Shown: in pieces, positions 37,345 to 47,649 of the stretch
Position numbering within the stretch: position 1 is the first letter of the stretch
How the letters are laid out: the number at the start of each line of letters is the position of its first letter
From: Pseudopyrenochaeta lycopersici
Lineage: Eukaryota > Ascomycota > Dothideomycetes > Pleosporales > Pseudopyrenochaetaceae
Length of the DNA stretch: 64,000 nt
Assembly: GCA_003313425.1 (NCBI GenBank)
Contig: NHZP01000068.1
Location: 179,141 to 243,140 of the forward strand
Direction of reading: 5' to 3'
Program-made: the position numbers and the translations under genes
The notes under the pieces: model-generated
What the model was told of the DNA's origin: nothing
Seen by the model: the letters and a program-made list of their open reading frames with translations, nothing else
The model's database searches: none

Positions 37345-37567
37345 TGTTAGATACAAGATAGGTGCCTAGAAAGAGTATGCTGTTAGATCTATAGCACAGC
37401 AGCGAGCGTACGCGATACTGCATTGTAGCACATAGCTCAGGTGTAACTACTTAGCACACACACTACATAAAAAGGACAAAAAAAATAGAAAAGAACGGGG
37501 ACAGCATCAATACAATAAAATAAAACCCATCAACATACCTCATCGCATTTGAGCATTCTATCTAACA
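37345..37567 (+). repeat. 3' LTR of copia element
   Basis: 223 bp starting TGTTAGATACAAG and ending ATCTAACA, followed by TSD TCTTT. Confidence 0.93.
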
Positions 37568-38100
37568 TCTTTCTATAATATCCTAAGCAATACTAATAGC
37601 AAGATAACGTAACGCGCCTATATTAATTAGGTACTTAAGCCTGTAGTTAAGCCCTAGCTTAAACGAGGAGACAACTTTGTACTTAAGGAGAATAGCGACT
37701 CAGGCTATAGCCTAGGTAAAAATAACATAGTAAGGCAGTAGAAAGATTGCTATAGGCTTAAGAGCTACTTTAACTGTTACTTTAGTCCTAACCTAGCTCC
37801 TATAGAAAACTGCTAGCAACTACCTAAGTAGTATGTTAAGAAATTTCTATATTAGGATAAGGGAGATACACGTAAGCTTGCTCTTAAGGGCAACTTATTT
37901 AAATAGAGTATTACGAGGTGTTACTTAAAGTAGTGCACTTAATTGAAAAAAGCTAGTTACTTAACACTACGCAAGAAGCTAGTAGTTACAGTACAGCATA
38001 ATAATATCCTTACAGTGTGCGTGCGTTAGTCTCTAGCCTAGTCGTGCAGTAGTAATAGCGTCTTTATTACTTACTTTAATAGGATGTTAGATTAAAACTT

Positions 38101-39900
38101 TCGCGAGGGAGTTAAGTTTTAGGTTTTAATTATAAAACTATCCTACTACCCTGTGTATCTTACTTCGTAGTAGGTAACATTATCTAACTAACTTACTTAG
38201 GTTTTTCTTTACCCTTAAATATCTATTCCTGTGAAGATTAGCGTGACCTAAGTACTAGGCTCTACAAAGGTCTGTTTTTGCACGAACTTTCTAGGGAATA
38301 ATAACCTAATTAAGTAGATTAGAGAAATATCTTTAAGCTAGGTTAACTCCCCTCTAACTGTAATTATCTTTAGCCGCTTAGTAGTTCTAAGTTTCTATTT
38401 ATTATTATTCTAAAAGTAATAAGCAGTTTAGAGTTTTCTTCTATTAAATAGCACCTAAAGGTTTTCTATCTCTATTTCTTTACATTCTGTTAAGACTTAG
38501 GCGATGTTTATAGTAATACCTATAAATTTTATGTAAGGCGCTGTTATAGTTACTTATGTTCCTGTAAACTTACAAAGAATTAACAGGTATAAATTTAGAG
38601 AAGTCTGTATATAGTTAGTTAACTTTATATTTTAAAGACTCTTTTAGGCCGTCCTCTTATACTATAATTAATACTACTATCTTTTAGAAGATAAATCTAA
38701 ATTATTCTAAACTAAAGATTAATAAGGAGGACGTAAATCTAATTACATTATTTAACTTACTCTGTCCCTCTTAGCCGCAGCCTAAATAGGTTAGACTACT
38801 AGTATTTAACTTAAACTCTATACTAGCTTTATCTTCTGTTATTTCTTCGCACAGAGATCTTCCTTAGGCGCTCTTAAGCTTATCCTAAGAAATAGTCTTA
38901 TTAGCACTGTGCTTAACTACATTAAAGCTAACACACTTACTATATCCTTAGCTACTTAGTTAAGAAATTCTTATTTACTCTCTATACTTTATAGCGCAGA
39001 GAATTTAAATAAGGATGTTAAGATTAGGACTGTATTATTTTCCTCTTCTATATCTCTAAATTAATAATTAGGTGTCTTCTCCTTAGTACTATAAAAGACT
39101 TTAAGTACCTCTGTATTAAGGTTAATAATATATATAAATTTGTAATACAACTAATCGTTCGTAAAGGAAAGTGCAAGTTTAATTAGGACTTTTCTTTTAT
39201 CTTTAGCATAGCTAATTACTTTAAGTATAGTAGCGCTAGTATCTCTAGAGAGAGAAGGGCAGAGCCTATCTATAATCTTACTTATTAACTTAGATATAGG
39301 TTATACAGTAAATTCTATCTAGATTTTACTCTCTAGTCTGTATAGCTTATTAATTTATCTTATAGCTATAATTAGCTCTTATTCGGACGCTTTATAGATA
39401 TGCCTAAGTCTATCTTTAAGGCGCTAGATATTAATTAGCACGCGTAAGAATTTTATAAGATTTACCTCTTAGCCCTTAGGGTAGCTATCCTACTAACTAT
39501 ATTAGGCGATAATAAAGTAACTATTATAGAACACGTACATAAGGTAATAAGTGCCTATAATTAACGAGTTAGGGCGTTACAAGTAGTAGATAGAAAAGGA
39601 TTAAGTAGTAGGGTTATGCTATAGGAATAATAGGCGGAGGAATTTAGGGAAAAGGTCTTTAAGTTTAACCCTGCTAGTTCTCACGCTCTACTACCTCTTA
39701 TACCCGCTCTAACCTCTAGCAGGAACCCTCTATTAACTCTTACTACTAGGGCATTTCCTGTATTAAAGCTTTAAGTGCCTAAGCTACACAGGTGTTAGAA
39801 TCCTGTATTAGCTGTCTTATTAAGCACCTATAGTAAATAAGGGCCTCTTATATTACTATAAAGTATTAGCTTAGATATATAAAGATATAGGAGACCTAAG
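38101..39900 (-). pseudogene. Long RIP-degraded frame of unknown family
   Basis: One minus-strand frame stays coherent for about 600 codons with no frameshift; stops are TAA/TAG only. Sample segments: RPNSLIIGTYYLMYVFYNSY; LKDRLRHIYKASEQELI; ISKLISKIIDRLCPSLSRD; FRDIEEENNTVLILTSLFKF; KFTGT-VTITAPYIKFIGIT; LDNVTYYEVRYTG. The middle is Leu/Ile/Lys-rich and probably helical. I do not recognise it. It lies between the element C transposase and the right inverted arm, opposite in orientation, so it may be a passenger of element C or another insertion. The start is not identified. Confidence 0.45.
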
Positions 39901-41070
39901 CCTATTACTCTACTAGGAGATGCAGAACTACAGGTCTACGCCGGCCTTATTCTTTTACCCGCTTCTCTTACTTATAAGGGAGTCTTACGCTTCTTAATAA
40001 TAAAGTTAACTAGAGGACCTTTACTTATTTAGGAGACTTACAGAGTATATAATTATTTAAGGTTAGAGTTAACATAGTTCTAGTAGTATCTAATTTAGTA
40101 TGCTATATTAGAGGACGAAGCCTTTTACTCCCTTAACTATATCCTTAACAGACGCTCTTAAGTCTGCTATATGCAGTAATAGCGCGGATAAGCAGCTTAT
40201 GCGAAGGAGTAAGGGGGCGGCGCAGGTCTATATAATCTTCTAGCTTTAAGGAGGTAGGCTTTCCTACTTTACCCTCTAGACTAAAGCGGGCCTAAGCAGT
40301 CTAGTATACTCCTAACAAGGTACGTTACTTTAATACCCCTATTAGCTCTGCTATAGTTTCAGGTCTTTAAGAGTAAACCAAAGCTACATAATGCGATAGG
40401 GCAGAAATTTCTGCCTTACTACAGCGTATTATAACTACGTCTGGCGTAACATTATTCCTTTATTATATTATAGGATAAGGTTAGTTTAGCTGCTTTACAC
40501 ACCTGTTCTTAGCACCTCGCAACTAGTTTTAGCTTAACTCTTACAAGTTATCCTACTTAAAGTAGTAAGGAGTTTGAAGGGACATTAGACCTAAGGGGAC
40601 CAGAATCAGAACCTAGTCCTAGACTACCCTATATCTCTATCTGCCTTTTAGAGGGCCCAATTTTTAGGCCCTGTACTATTAAAATTTAAAACTGTTAAGA
40701 TCTTAACGGATCTTAGTTAATAAATAAGGTCTAATAGGTAACGGAGGTTAGGATAATCTATAGTAGAAGGTAATGCTCGGCTATAGTAAAGTTTAAGACG
40801 CAATTTTAGGATTGTATTGCATGTAATTCAATGGCGACAACAGGCTGGAAAACGGACTTGACCAAGTTAGATGCTTATAACGCTAGAGCCTCAAAGTGAG
40901 TACTCTGTTGAAGCCGCCCAGGGATAGACATTACAAATTTCAACCGACTTTACTATCCCTGATCGACTCTATGACTAGCCTAAATAATCTACGTATCTGC
41001 TCTATTCCCCGCCCTTTACAAAATTAAGGAAATAAATACAGACGTTAAGTAACCTAAAGATAACGTTGGA
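39901..41070. other. RIP-like sequence, then a short spared patch
   Basis: 39901-40790 is mutated; both strands read through stops and no motif was found. About 40800-40960 keeps normal CA/TG composition. Nothing recognisable as a gene. Confidence 0.4.
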
Positions 41071-41213
41071 CTAGGTCGCAGTATTATAGATATAGCAAGA
41101 TTTTATTATACGGGATATTAGGTATACGTTACTATACGTATGTCCTAAGTAGTTCTAAGCTGTAGTAGGCTTTGTCGTGTTTAACTGCGCTAAGAGGTTT
41201 CTGGCACACAAAG

Positions 41214-42395
41214 TTTTTAGGCGGAGGTATAAACGTTAGTGACTCTATTACTTGTTTTCAGCCTATAGCATCCTAGTATCTAAGACTTATAATAATTACA
41301 CGCTATTTTTAGACTAGTCTGCTGTCCTCTATAATAAGAGTAAGACTTATACTCTAAAGCAGGTCTAGGGTAAGTTTATGCCTTTTATTTTTAACTCTTT
41401 ATATTTAGCTGTTTCTATTTTAAGAGGGGTTCAAGAGGTAAGGAAAGGGGACGAAAGGGGACAAAAAGGAACAAAAGCAGTTCTACTACTGCTGCCGCTT
41501 AATATAAGCTATATTCCTCTAACTGCCCCTTAGATAGCTTACAAATTAGATATAGCGCACTAATTAACTAAGAGCTAGAACAGGTAGTTAAGAAAGAGAC
41601 TGCTTACTATTAAAAATAAACTTTACTAGTATAGTAAGTTTAGGGCAGAGGTCGCTTTAGTAATCCACTTTCTAGGTAAGAACACAGGATACTCTTACGT
41701 AACCTTAGAAGACTTTCTACAGCGCATCTATTATATTATATATAAGTAGTCTTAGCTTGTCTACCTTCTTATACTAATTGCCCTTTACTAGCAGTTAAAC
41801 CCTAAGACCGCGAACAGATTAGCTAAAGATATAAGAAGTTAATCTTTAGAGAGAGTCTCTAAGTCTACCTAGGCGAAGAGGACAGCTAGGACAGACTTAA
41901 AGGCGCCGGAGCACAGCTATAATAAGGCTCAGCTAACTAAGAGTACTTATTTCTTCCCTAAACTACCTACTTTTAACTTTCTAACACTTTTAAAAGGCAC
42001 GTAAGGTTACTAAATTAGGGAACCACCTGCTTTACTATACGGTCAACTTACTTTAATAAAGTATCTATTATAGCCGCAGTAGACTTTTATATAAATATAA
42101 AAGAACAGGGGCGGTGCTTAAACAGCTGTTTAGTTTAACGTCCTGCAGGAGCGCCATAAAATTTAACTAGGCAGCACTAATATTAAATAGTAGCACAGGT
42201 ATCTTATATAATCTAGCAGAAGAGCTGCACAGTATATATTAGATAGAATGCTGAAAGCCGTACCTATACCCTTTTAGCAGGAGATAGTCTAGCCCGTGAA
42301 GGTTTTTATTATACACATCCTCCTACTCTACTATACTTAAATCTCCCTGTGGTCTCGTGTCCTAGCCTGCGCCTGTTAGTATGTTTTGTCTGTAG
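41214..42395. other. RIP-degraded, unclassified
   Basis: A purine-rich run with repeated AAAGGGGACGAAAGGGGAC-like units at about 41415-41475, then sequence with few TGA. I could not identify a protein family. Confidence 0.4.
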
Positions 42396-43079
42396 CTAAA
42401 CTGAGTCCTTACCTATGCTGTTAAGCAGGTCCGCTGCTAGATCGGGGCCTGGATCCGTTATGCCGCTTAGGCTTAAGCTTGCCGTATTGTTAGAGAAGTA
42501 ACTGGTGACTCTATGATAAGATGATATTGGCGTGTTAAGGCAGCGGCTCGCTAGATTGCTAGTGAGCAGAGTCAGGGTACTATTAGGACCGGCCGTTGAT
42601 GCGCTATTAGAGAACAGATCTGGCTCTGAGAATAAACTCGGTGTGTTGCCAGGAAAGGCTGTTGGTGCGCTTTCAAAAAGTGAGTCCGACGACCATCCGT
42701 ACCACGAAGTCGTGGCGTGGGCCTTTGGATCCACTAAGGACGCATTGTCGATTTCGCAGCCTTCTAAGTCATCTGTCTCCACATGCTCTTGCTATGCGTT
42801 AATCGGCGCTCTTCGTAAAGGGATTGGAGTATGCACTGTTGGAGCGACGTGGGGCGAAGGGTAGCTCCAGGGGATTATCTGCTCCTGTTCTCCTATTCAG
42901 CTTTGCTCTAAGATACTGTAGGTTCTATGTACATTGACTACGTCTCGAAGTATGAGCTCCACATCCATCTTGAGTCTAGCATTATCGACATTCTTGACCC
43001 TCCACTCAACCTGCTGCAAGTCCATGGTCCTGTGCTGAGCCATCAAGCTGGCAAACGTTCGCTGGATACCTGAGGGCAC
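42396..43079 (-). pseudogene. Unknown protein gene remnant with two in-frame stops
   Basis: Normal composition. One minus-strand frame spans 684 bp. It begins after a TGA next to 43079 (PSGIQRTFASLMAQHRTMDL), crosses a TGA at about 42897 and a TAG at about 42790, and ends at TAG before 42396. The TAG sits in an A-stop-QEH context, as CAG to TAG would give. N-terminal part: helical (LQQVEWRVKNVDNARLKMDV). C-terminal part: Ser/Asn/Pro-rich (SLFSEPDLFSNSASTAGPNS). No family recognised. It could be two exons of a decayed gene; a possible upstream exon is 43446-43652. Confidence 0.4.
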
Positions 43080-43875
43080 TCAAGTACTAGCGCGGCACTC
43101 GAACCCTATCAGCGTGATCGCCTCCCAGCGGGTTGGACCGCTATGGTGGGCCTAGCGGACATGGACGTTGCGCTACAGCATGCGACTGCATATTTAGAGT
43201 TTCCATATCACATGGCTTGCAGGCGAGCGTTGGCAACCCCCACCCAACGTGATTACTAGCGCGACGAAGGCATTCCTGTCAAATACCGTCTAAGATTCGA
43301 ATCGCCAAAGTGATACTGTCGAAATCTGATCGTAGAGATTAGTCCGTGTTCTTCAGTTTGACCTGTCAGCGTGATATATAGTACGATTGCAGCGCCCAAC
43401 CCGGCTATCGTGATCTGACAGCGCTGCACTTACAATTTAACGTCGTTAACGGATGTTATGCCGCGGGAGCTCGCGCACATCGTTGTCTACCGGCACAGCC
43501 ATCTGCCCATCAGAGAACATTTCGGTACCACCTGAAGCCGTCCTTCCATCAGGCTTTAACCGACGTGCAACTTTGTCTCTAAGCGAGAGTTCGACAGCTA
43601 TCGTTGGCGGGGCGGGCATGCGCTGTATTGAGGTGGGCACTATATCCATACGCAAATGGTACAGCTTAACTTAAAGAGACGAAAGTGTAGGGAGATGCTT
43701 AGTACTTAGCAGGTTCCTTTAATGAGCGGACTCCCTGGTGGTCCTGAACGACTTTTTCATCTATCGTTAGCTTGTGCGACCCCTAAAGCCTAGTAATTGT
43801 ACGGGGAAACCAGTGATTGAGTGTAATCCTCAGGCGAATCGCCGGAAGCACTAATGCCTACACAAGGGATAACCT
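43080..43875. other. Non-repetitive spacer with a weak minus-strand frame
   Basis: Normal GC. A minus-strand frame from ATG at about 43649 down to 43446 reads MDIVPTSIQRMPAPPTIAVE and KPDGRTASGGTEMFSDG. It is plausible as an exon of the remnant at 42396-43079, but I see no convincing splice pair. The rest holds nothing recognisable. Confidence 0.3.
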
Positions 43876-43970
43876 AGCTTAGTAGCGGGTTGGCTGATAT
43901 TGTATGTATATATGTACTAGAGAGCGGCAAATTGTAAGTTCTGCAGGAGGTCGCAGTCTCAGCTCTCTCT
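43875..43970 (+). repeat. Inverted repeat, left arm (~95 bp)
   Basis: Contains TAGCGGGTTGGCTGATA and TCTGCAGGAGGTCGCA. The reverse complement of 45281-45370 matches it at about 90 percent, with a 4-bp ATAT expansion here. It directly abuts the pogo-like frame. Confidence 0.8.
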
Positions 43971-43977
43971 TTTTATA

Positions 43978-44312
43978 GCAATTCAATCCGCACTCGAGCT
44001 TAATTGACGAGACTTTCCACCTCATATTATTGACGTACGTCAGATAGGAGACGCCCTTCTCGCCGCACGAGGCCAGCAGCCTCCTCCACCTCCTCTTGGC
44101 AAAAACTGGGTCTCTCGTTTTGTTAGGGCTCAGTCAGAGCTTCAAACAAAGTGGAACCGTAAATTCCACTCACAGCGCGCAAAATGTGAGGATCCTATAA
44201 AGATAAACAGCTAGTATAGCCTTGTAAGGGACACGATTCAGACGTACGGGATATTAGACGAGGACACGTATAACTTTGATAAGACTAGGTTTATGATGGG
44301 TAAGGTATCGCT
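43978..44312 (+). pseudogene. pogo-like transposase fragment (DNA-binding to first Asp)
   Basis: The frame reads AIQSALELN-RDFPPHIIDV, then LGKNWVSRFVRAQSELQTKW, HSQRAKCEDP, LVRDTIQTYGILDEDTYNFD and TRFMMGK. This is the CENP-B/Tc5-type second helix-turn-helix followed by the first catalytic Asp block (family NFDETGFMMG; here Glu is Lys and Gly is Arg). Stops: TGA after ELN and TAG after KINS. It breaks off after MMGK and is followed in the same frame by a different protein fragment. Confidence 0.72.
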
Positions 44313-44420
44313 GTACAAAGAGAAGAGACTGACAAGATGCTGGAAATGCGTCGGTAACCCTAATCTTACGATCGAAGAAAGGATATATAAATCTGGCCGT
44401 GAAGGCGACCTTAACAGGGG
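44313..44420 (+). pseudogene. DUF3435 (Starship captain-type) zinc-finger tail fragment
   Basis: In frame with the pogo fragment: EKRLTRCWKCVGNPNLTIEE then RIYKSGREGDLNR. It parallels the C-terminal tail of the captain at 47650-50163 (EKRPRRY-KCVSNINLLIKE, RIYEFSREGDL), including the C-x2-C pair that the other copy has partly lost. The His half of the finger is missing. So a second, different captain lineage left a scrap here. Only about 36 residues, so the assignment rests on this local match. Confidence 0.55.
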
Positions 44421-44499
44421 ATCGCCTTACCTGCGAGCTTTGTTAGGTATCCATAGTAGATAAGATGCATTTACAGCGACACGGTCTAAACATTCATGG

Positions 44500-44803
44500 G
44501 ACGGTGACGTAAAGTTGATTCTCGGAATGAGGAGGATATTTACAGGCGCTCGAGCTTGCGTACAAAACAAGACAAACGAACAAGAACTGCTCTGTCTTCT
44601 GGGTTGACGCAAGCGACATGGATAGCCTCTATCAGTCGTATGCAAGTATTGCCCAAAAGCTCGACATTCCTGGCTGGGGCGATGAGAAGGCAGATATTAA
44701 GCAACTGGTGAAACTTCATCTAAGTAGGAAGGGCGCAAGACCGTGTTTGCTGATTTTTGACAACACGGAGAACGTTCATGGGAGTGATCTCATAGGAGCA
44801 TAG
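44500..44803 (+). pseudogene. NB-ARC (NLR-type) ATPase fragment
   Basis: Reads LGMRRIFT, then after a 1-bp shift ALELAYKTRQTNKNCSVFWV, DASDMDSLYQSYASIAQKLD, ADIKQLVKLHLSRKGARPC and LLIFDNTENV. This is the fungal NLR order: P-loop (family GMGGVGKTQLALEYA, here destroyed), a SVFWVDA strand and the kinase-2-like LLIFDN. It ends in TAG at 44801-44803 where a minisatellite begins. NLRs act in fungal self/non-self or programmed cell death responses; this piece cannot function. Confidence 0.72.
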
Positions 44804-45080
44804 ATCTCATGGGAGTGATGATCTCATGGGAGTGGGTCTCCCGAGAGCAGATCTCCGAAGAGATTTTCTCCTGAAAGCCTATCCCTCCTGAGCCCCGATC
44901 TCCGAAGAGATTTTCTCATAAGAGCTTCTATCCTGAGAGCTCAGATCTCCAAGGTAATTTTCAGAGCCCATCCCTCCTGAGCCCCGATCTCCGAAGAGAT
45001 TTTCTTATGGGAGCTTCTATCCTAAGAGCCCAGATCTCCGGAGAGCTCAGATCTCCGAGGTAATTTCCTCATAAGATAGA
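44795..45080. repeat. Degenerate tandem repeat rich in GATCTCCGAAGAGATTTTCTC-like units
   Basis: Interleaved short units: GATCTCATGGGAGTG repeated at the start, then AGATCTCCGAAGAG and ATCCCTCCTGAGCCCC blocks recurring at roughly 90-100 bp. The inner ATCTCCGAAGAGAT is nearly self-complementary. No RIP signature. Confidence 0.75.
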
Positions 45081-45724
45081 CACGTCATTACTTAGTCTTA
45101 GGCCTAGCTTAATTAATAAGACAACTCTTACACCCCCTAAGTTTTAACAGGCTTACGCTCTAATATAATTACTGTAGCTGCTTCAACATGCATACCACAA
45201 AAATAATAACTTTGATTAGATAAGCTGCAAGAAAAGGGTGTAGATTTAGGTAAGATTATAAAACAACTAGAAGGTGTAAGTAAGAGAGAGCTAAGATTGC
45301 GACCTCCTGCAGAACTTGCGATTTGCTGCTCTCTAGTACATACAGTATCAGCCAACCCGCTACTAAGCGCGAGGCAAATGTTCCCAATATATGCACGTAA
45401 GATCTAATGCTACTATTACCTAGAATCACTGCCAGCGTAAGTTTTAGCGTGCTTACTAGCACAACCCTTCCCTTGCCGGCGTAATAACTAGCATTAAGGC
45501 TCCCTAGAGTCGAAACCACGCCGCTGCCTACGTTAGCCTAGACAGTATTTCTTAGATTATGATAGAGAAGGACGTATAGAATATAGTAAGACTAGTATTC
45601 GCGAGAATTCCAGGATTCATAACTAGTTCTCGTATCTCTCTTCTGTATTACCATTTTTTAAAACTTGCAGGCTTCAATAAATCTCGACCAGCCCTTTCCA
45701 TTCAAGTGTTAGGGACTAACTATT
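45081..45724. other. Spacer holding the right inverted arm
   Basis: 45081-45160 is RIP-like. 45281-45370 is the right arm of the ~95-bp inverted repeat. A minus-strand frame over 45256-45519 has two hydrophobic stretches but starts at GTG and partly consists of the repeat, so I do not call it. Confidence 0.45.
45281..45370 (-). repeat. Inverted repeat, right arm
   Basis: Reverse complement of the 43875-43970 arm. The two arms enclose the pogo, captain-tail, NB-ARC and minisatellite fragments. Confidence 0.8.
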
Positions 45725-46042
45725 ATGCTCTCCTCTATATTTACAGCTGCCATCACAGCTTTCGCCGTTACTGCGAGCTCCTCCAACGCCTCATTAGTTT
45801 CTCCACAGCCCATCAAACAGTTCCACTCACTTGCCAGCAACCTTAACAAATTAGCTGAGCTGATGCCTAAGAGCGCACTCCCCTTACCAAATACCTCTCT
45901 TAAGCTCAAATACGTTCTTCTTAGCATTGGTACGCAAAACTATACTTGCAACACTAGAGACAAGAGCACTGCTCCTGGCACTACTAGTGCCGTCAGTAAG
46001 CTATCAGTCTCTGAGGACGAAGCTGTACTAAGCACCCAATAA
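45725..46042 (+). pseudogene. DUF3455-type secreted protein, N-terminal fragment
   Basis: ATG at 45725. A typical signal peptide occupies about residues 1-22 (MLSSIFTAAITAFAVTASSSNA), then a Pro/Leu-rich segment and YVLLSIGTQNYTCNT near residues 64-79. The last is the hallmark GTQNYTC motif of the fungal DUF3455 family, whose function is unknown and whose members are usually around 200-270 residues. Here the frame stops at residue 106 soon after the motif, so most of the domain is missing and no clear continuation was found in other frames. Expressed short protein or truncated pseudogene cannot be told apart; I favour pseudogene. Confidence 0.6.
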
Positions 46043-47649
46043 CAGCCATAACATGCTAAGTAACACTACGCTTACCCGCAGTAAGACCCAGTCTGCCGCC
46101 ACGTTAGCTTGTAGAATCGCACTTGCGAGCCTAGCTTTACTCACCTTGTGCCGTGTATTTAACCTTAAAGTGGGACTTCTGGCCCTTATAAGTGCTTAGC
46201 TTGTTTCTACTAGCAGTCTCAAAATACGGTACATGGTGTTAATGCTACTGTGAGAAATGCCCGTTGTGTCCTAAATATAAAGCCACTTAATTATGCCTGC
46301 GGCTTCGTTGCCGGGGCAAGACGACCTGGGAGCGTCGATCTCGCTTAGTTTGTTGACCTGAGCTACAGGGTATAGTTACTTAGCTAATTGGTTGAGAGCG
46401 AAGATCGGCGTACTAACGCTGAAGAAATAGTGGCTGATAATGTGCTGGAAGCCTTATAATTGCAGCATCTAGTTGAGCTGTTAGGGTATAGAGCGCAGAG
46501 AGAGTGCGAGGTATAAAATAGAGCTAATCTTCTACTAAGCTAAGCGGTCGCTGTTAGGGGATGTGCTAATATTATAGAGTTAAGTCTAGACATTTAGTAG
46601 CTACCGCCTTAACAAGTCTACTATATCTTTTTATATATAGGAGGCTTTTAAGAGAGGCTAGCATGTTCAAATTTGTACTCTATATGTCTCTAAGCATAGT
46701 CCGATTAATATCGTTAAATGTAATAACGTTACCTCCGTTTACTAAGACTAAGGACTGCCTATTAAAGTTTTACACCTTTAAAGGGCGAAAAAAAGGGAAA
46801 CAGAGACCTACAGTAATTAGTTATTACAGCGCGTTTATAAGTAATACTTAAAATAGCAGAGTAAGACATGTAAGCTTCTAAACTTAGATCTGTGTGTAAA
46901 GAAAGGCTACTTTTAACATTTGCGCGGAGCCTATTTCGCACTCCGCATTCAGCAGTCGTTACCCTCTATCTACATGTTCCTGTTAAATTAGCAGAGCACG
47001 TTCAGTCTAGTGCTTATATAAAGGGTTTGATGTTTTAGGGGCCTATTTTAGACCCTAAGAGAAGGTGCTATATATAGGTAACATAGAATAGAACAGCCTA
47101 AAAAACTAGAGGAGCCTAAATTAAAAGGTGCCTAGATAGAGGCCAGCCTATTTTAATATACTACAGGATTCAGACGTAAATAAGCATTAATCCGCCGCCT
47201 ATTAAGATACTATTATTAAAGGTACGTACTATATATTACCTAGGCGACTATACTAACATGCTAAGCTTACAGAACTTAACTGCTTTATCCTTCAGGTTCT
47301 AGTACCTAGCTGCCTGTCTCTACCCTTAGATTTATTAGCTAACGTAACTCTAAATCAAACTTAGGTCGCCTCTAAACCTTTACATTACTAGCTTCTTATT
47401 CGTAGTTTACGCATTAGTAATAGAAGGCGGCGCAGAATATCTAAATACCTAACGTTATCTAATTTATACTATATATCACTATTCCCTGTCTGTTAAAATA
47501 TAGTTATCTCCCTATATAACTAACTATTTATATAAGTTATCTCTCTAAGTTAAACTTATAAGTTTTATAGGTTTTAGGCCACGTGCATACTAAGTTAGAA
47601 ATACTTAGACGAGACGCGACTTATAACATAAGCTAATTAAGTAGTCTCT
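46043..47649. other. Spacer, increasingly RIP-degraded
   Basis: 46043-46520 is of mixed composition. From about 46560 it is AT-rich and RIP-like. A 62-codon plus frame at 46663-46851 has no recognisable motif. No terminal repeat was recognised downstream of the captain. Confidence 0.4.

Larger units (their letters stand above)
32227..37567 (+). mobile_element. Ty1/copia LTR retrotransposon
   Basis: 5341 bp with LTRs 32227-32450 (224 bp) and 37345-37567 (223 bp), starting TGTTAGATACAAG and ending CTATCTAACA, and TSD TCTTT at 32222-32226 and 37568-37572. A G-rich tract (AAGGGGG) lies just upstream of the 3' LTR. The 3' LTR is less mutated than the 5' LTR. Order of domains (integrase before reverse transcriptase) and the YVDD-type motif place it in copia. 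Inserted into the element C transposase. Confidence 0.94.
31958..38028 (+). pseudogene. Tc1-like DDE transposase (element C), split by copia
   Basis: The left part before the copia TSD reads GIIGQLEGISQRQSRNRELG, then V*SF. After removal of copia and one TSD it continues in frame as YNILSNTNSK, later VVKPQLKRGDNFVL, DSGYSLGKNNIV, and CYFSPNLAPIENC. The last matches the family's SPDLAPIENCW block bearing the third catalytic acid, with Asp now Asn. The second-Asp region is probably the ENSDSGYSLG segment. The N-terminus is unclear and the C-terminus is near 38028. Exact re-joining across the copia supports both calls. Confidence 0.72.
31828..41213 (+). mobile_element. Composite DNA transposon C with long inverted arms
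   Basis: Arms at 31828-31957 and 41071-41213 are inverted, diverged copies. Shared blocks include AGCGCAGTTAAACACGACAAAG, trimmed here to GCGCAGTTAAACACGACAAAG cores, and ATAATACTGCGACC. Between them are a DDE transposase (split by copia) and a long minus-strand frame. Without copia and one TSD the interior plus arms is about 4 kb. Whether arms, transposase and minus-strand frame form one element is inference; no target duplication was identified. Confidence 0.5.

Noticed and set aside
39841..40150. Plus-strand frame (LLGDAELQVYAGLILLPASL)
   Set aside because: Reads smoothly through stops but overlaps the minus-strand frame start; no motif to prefer it.
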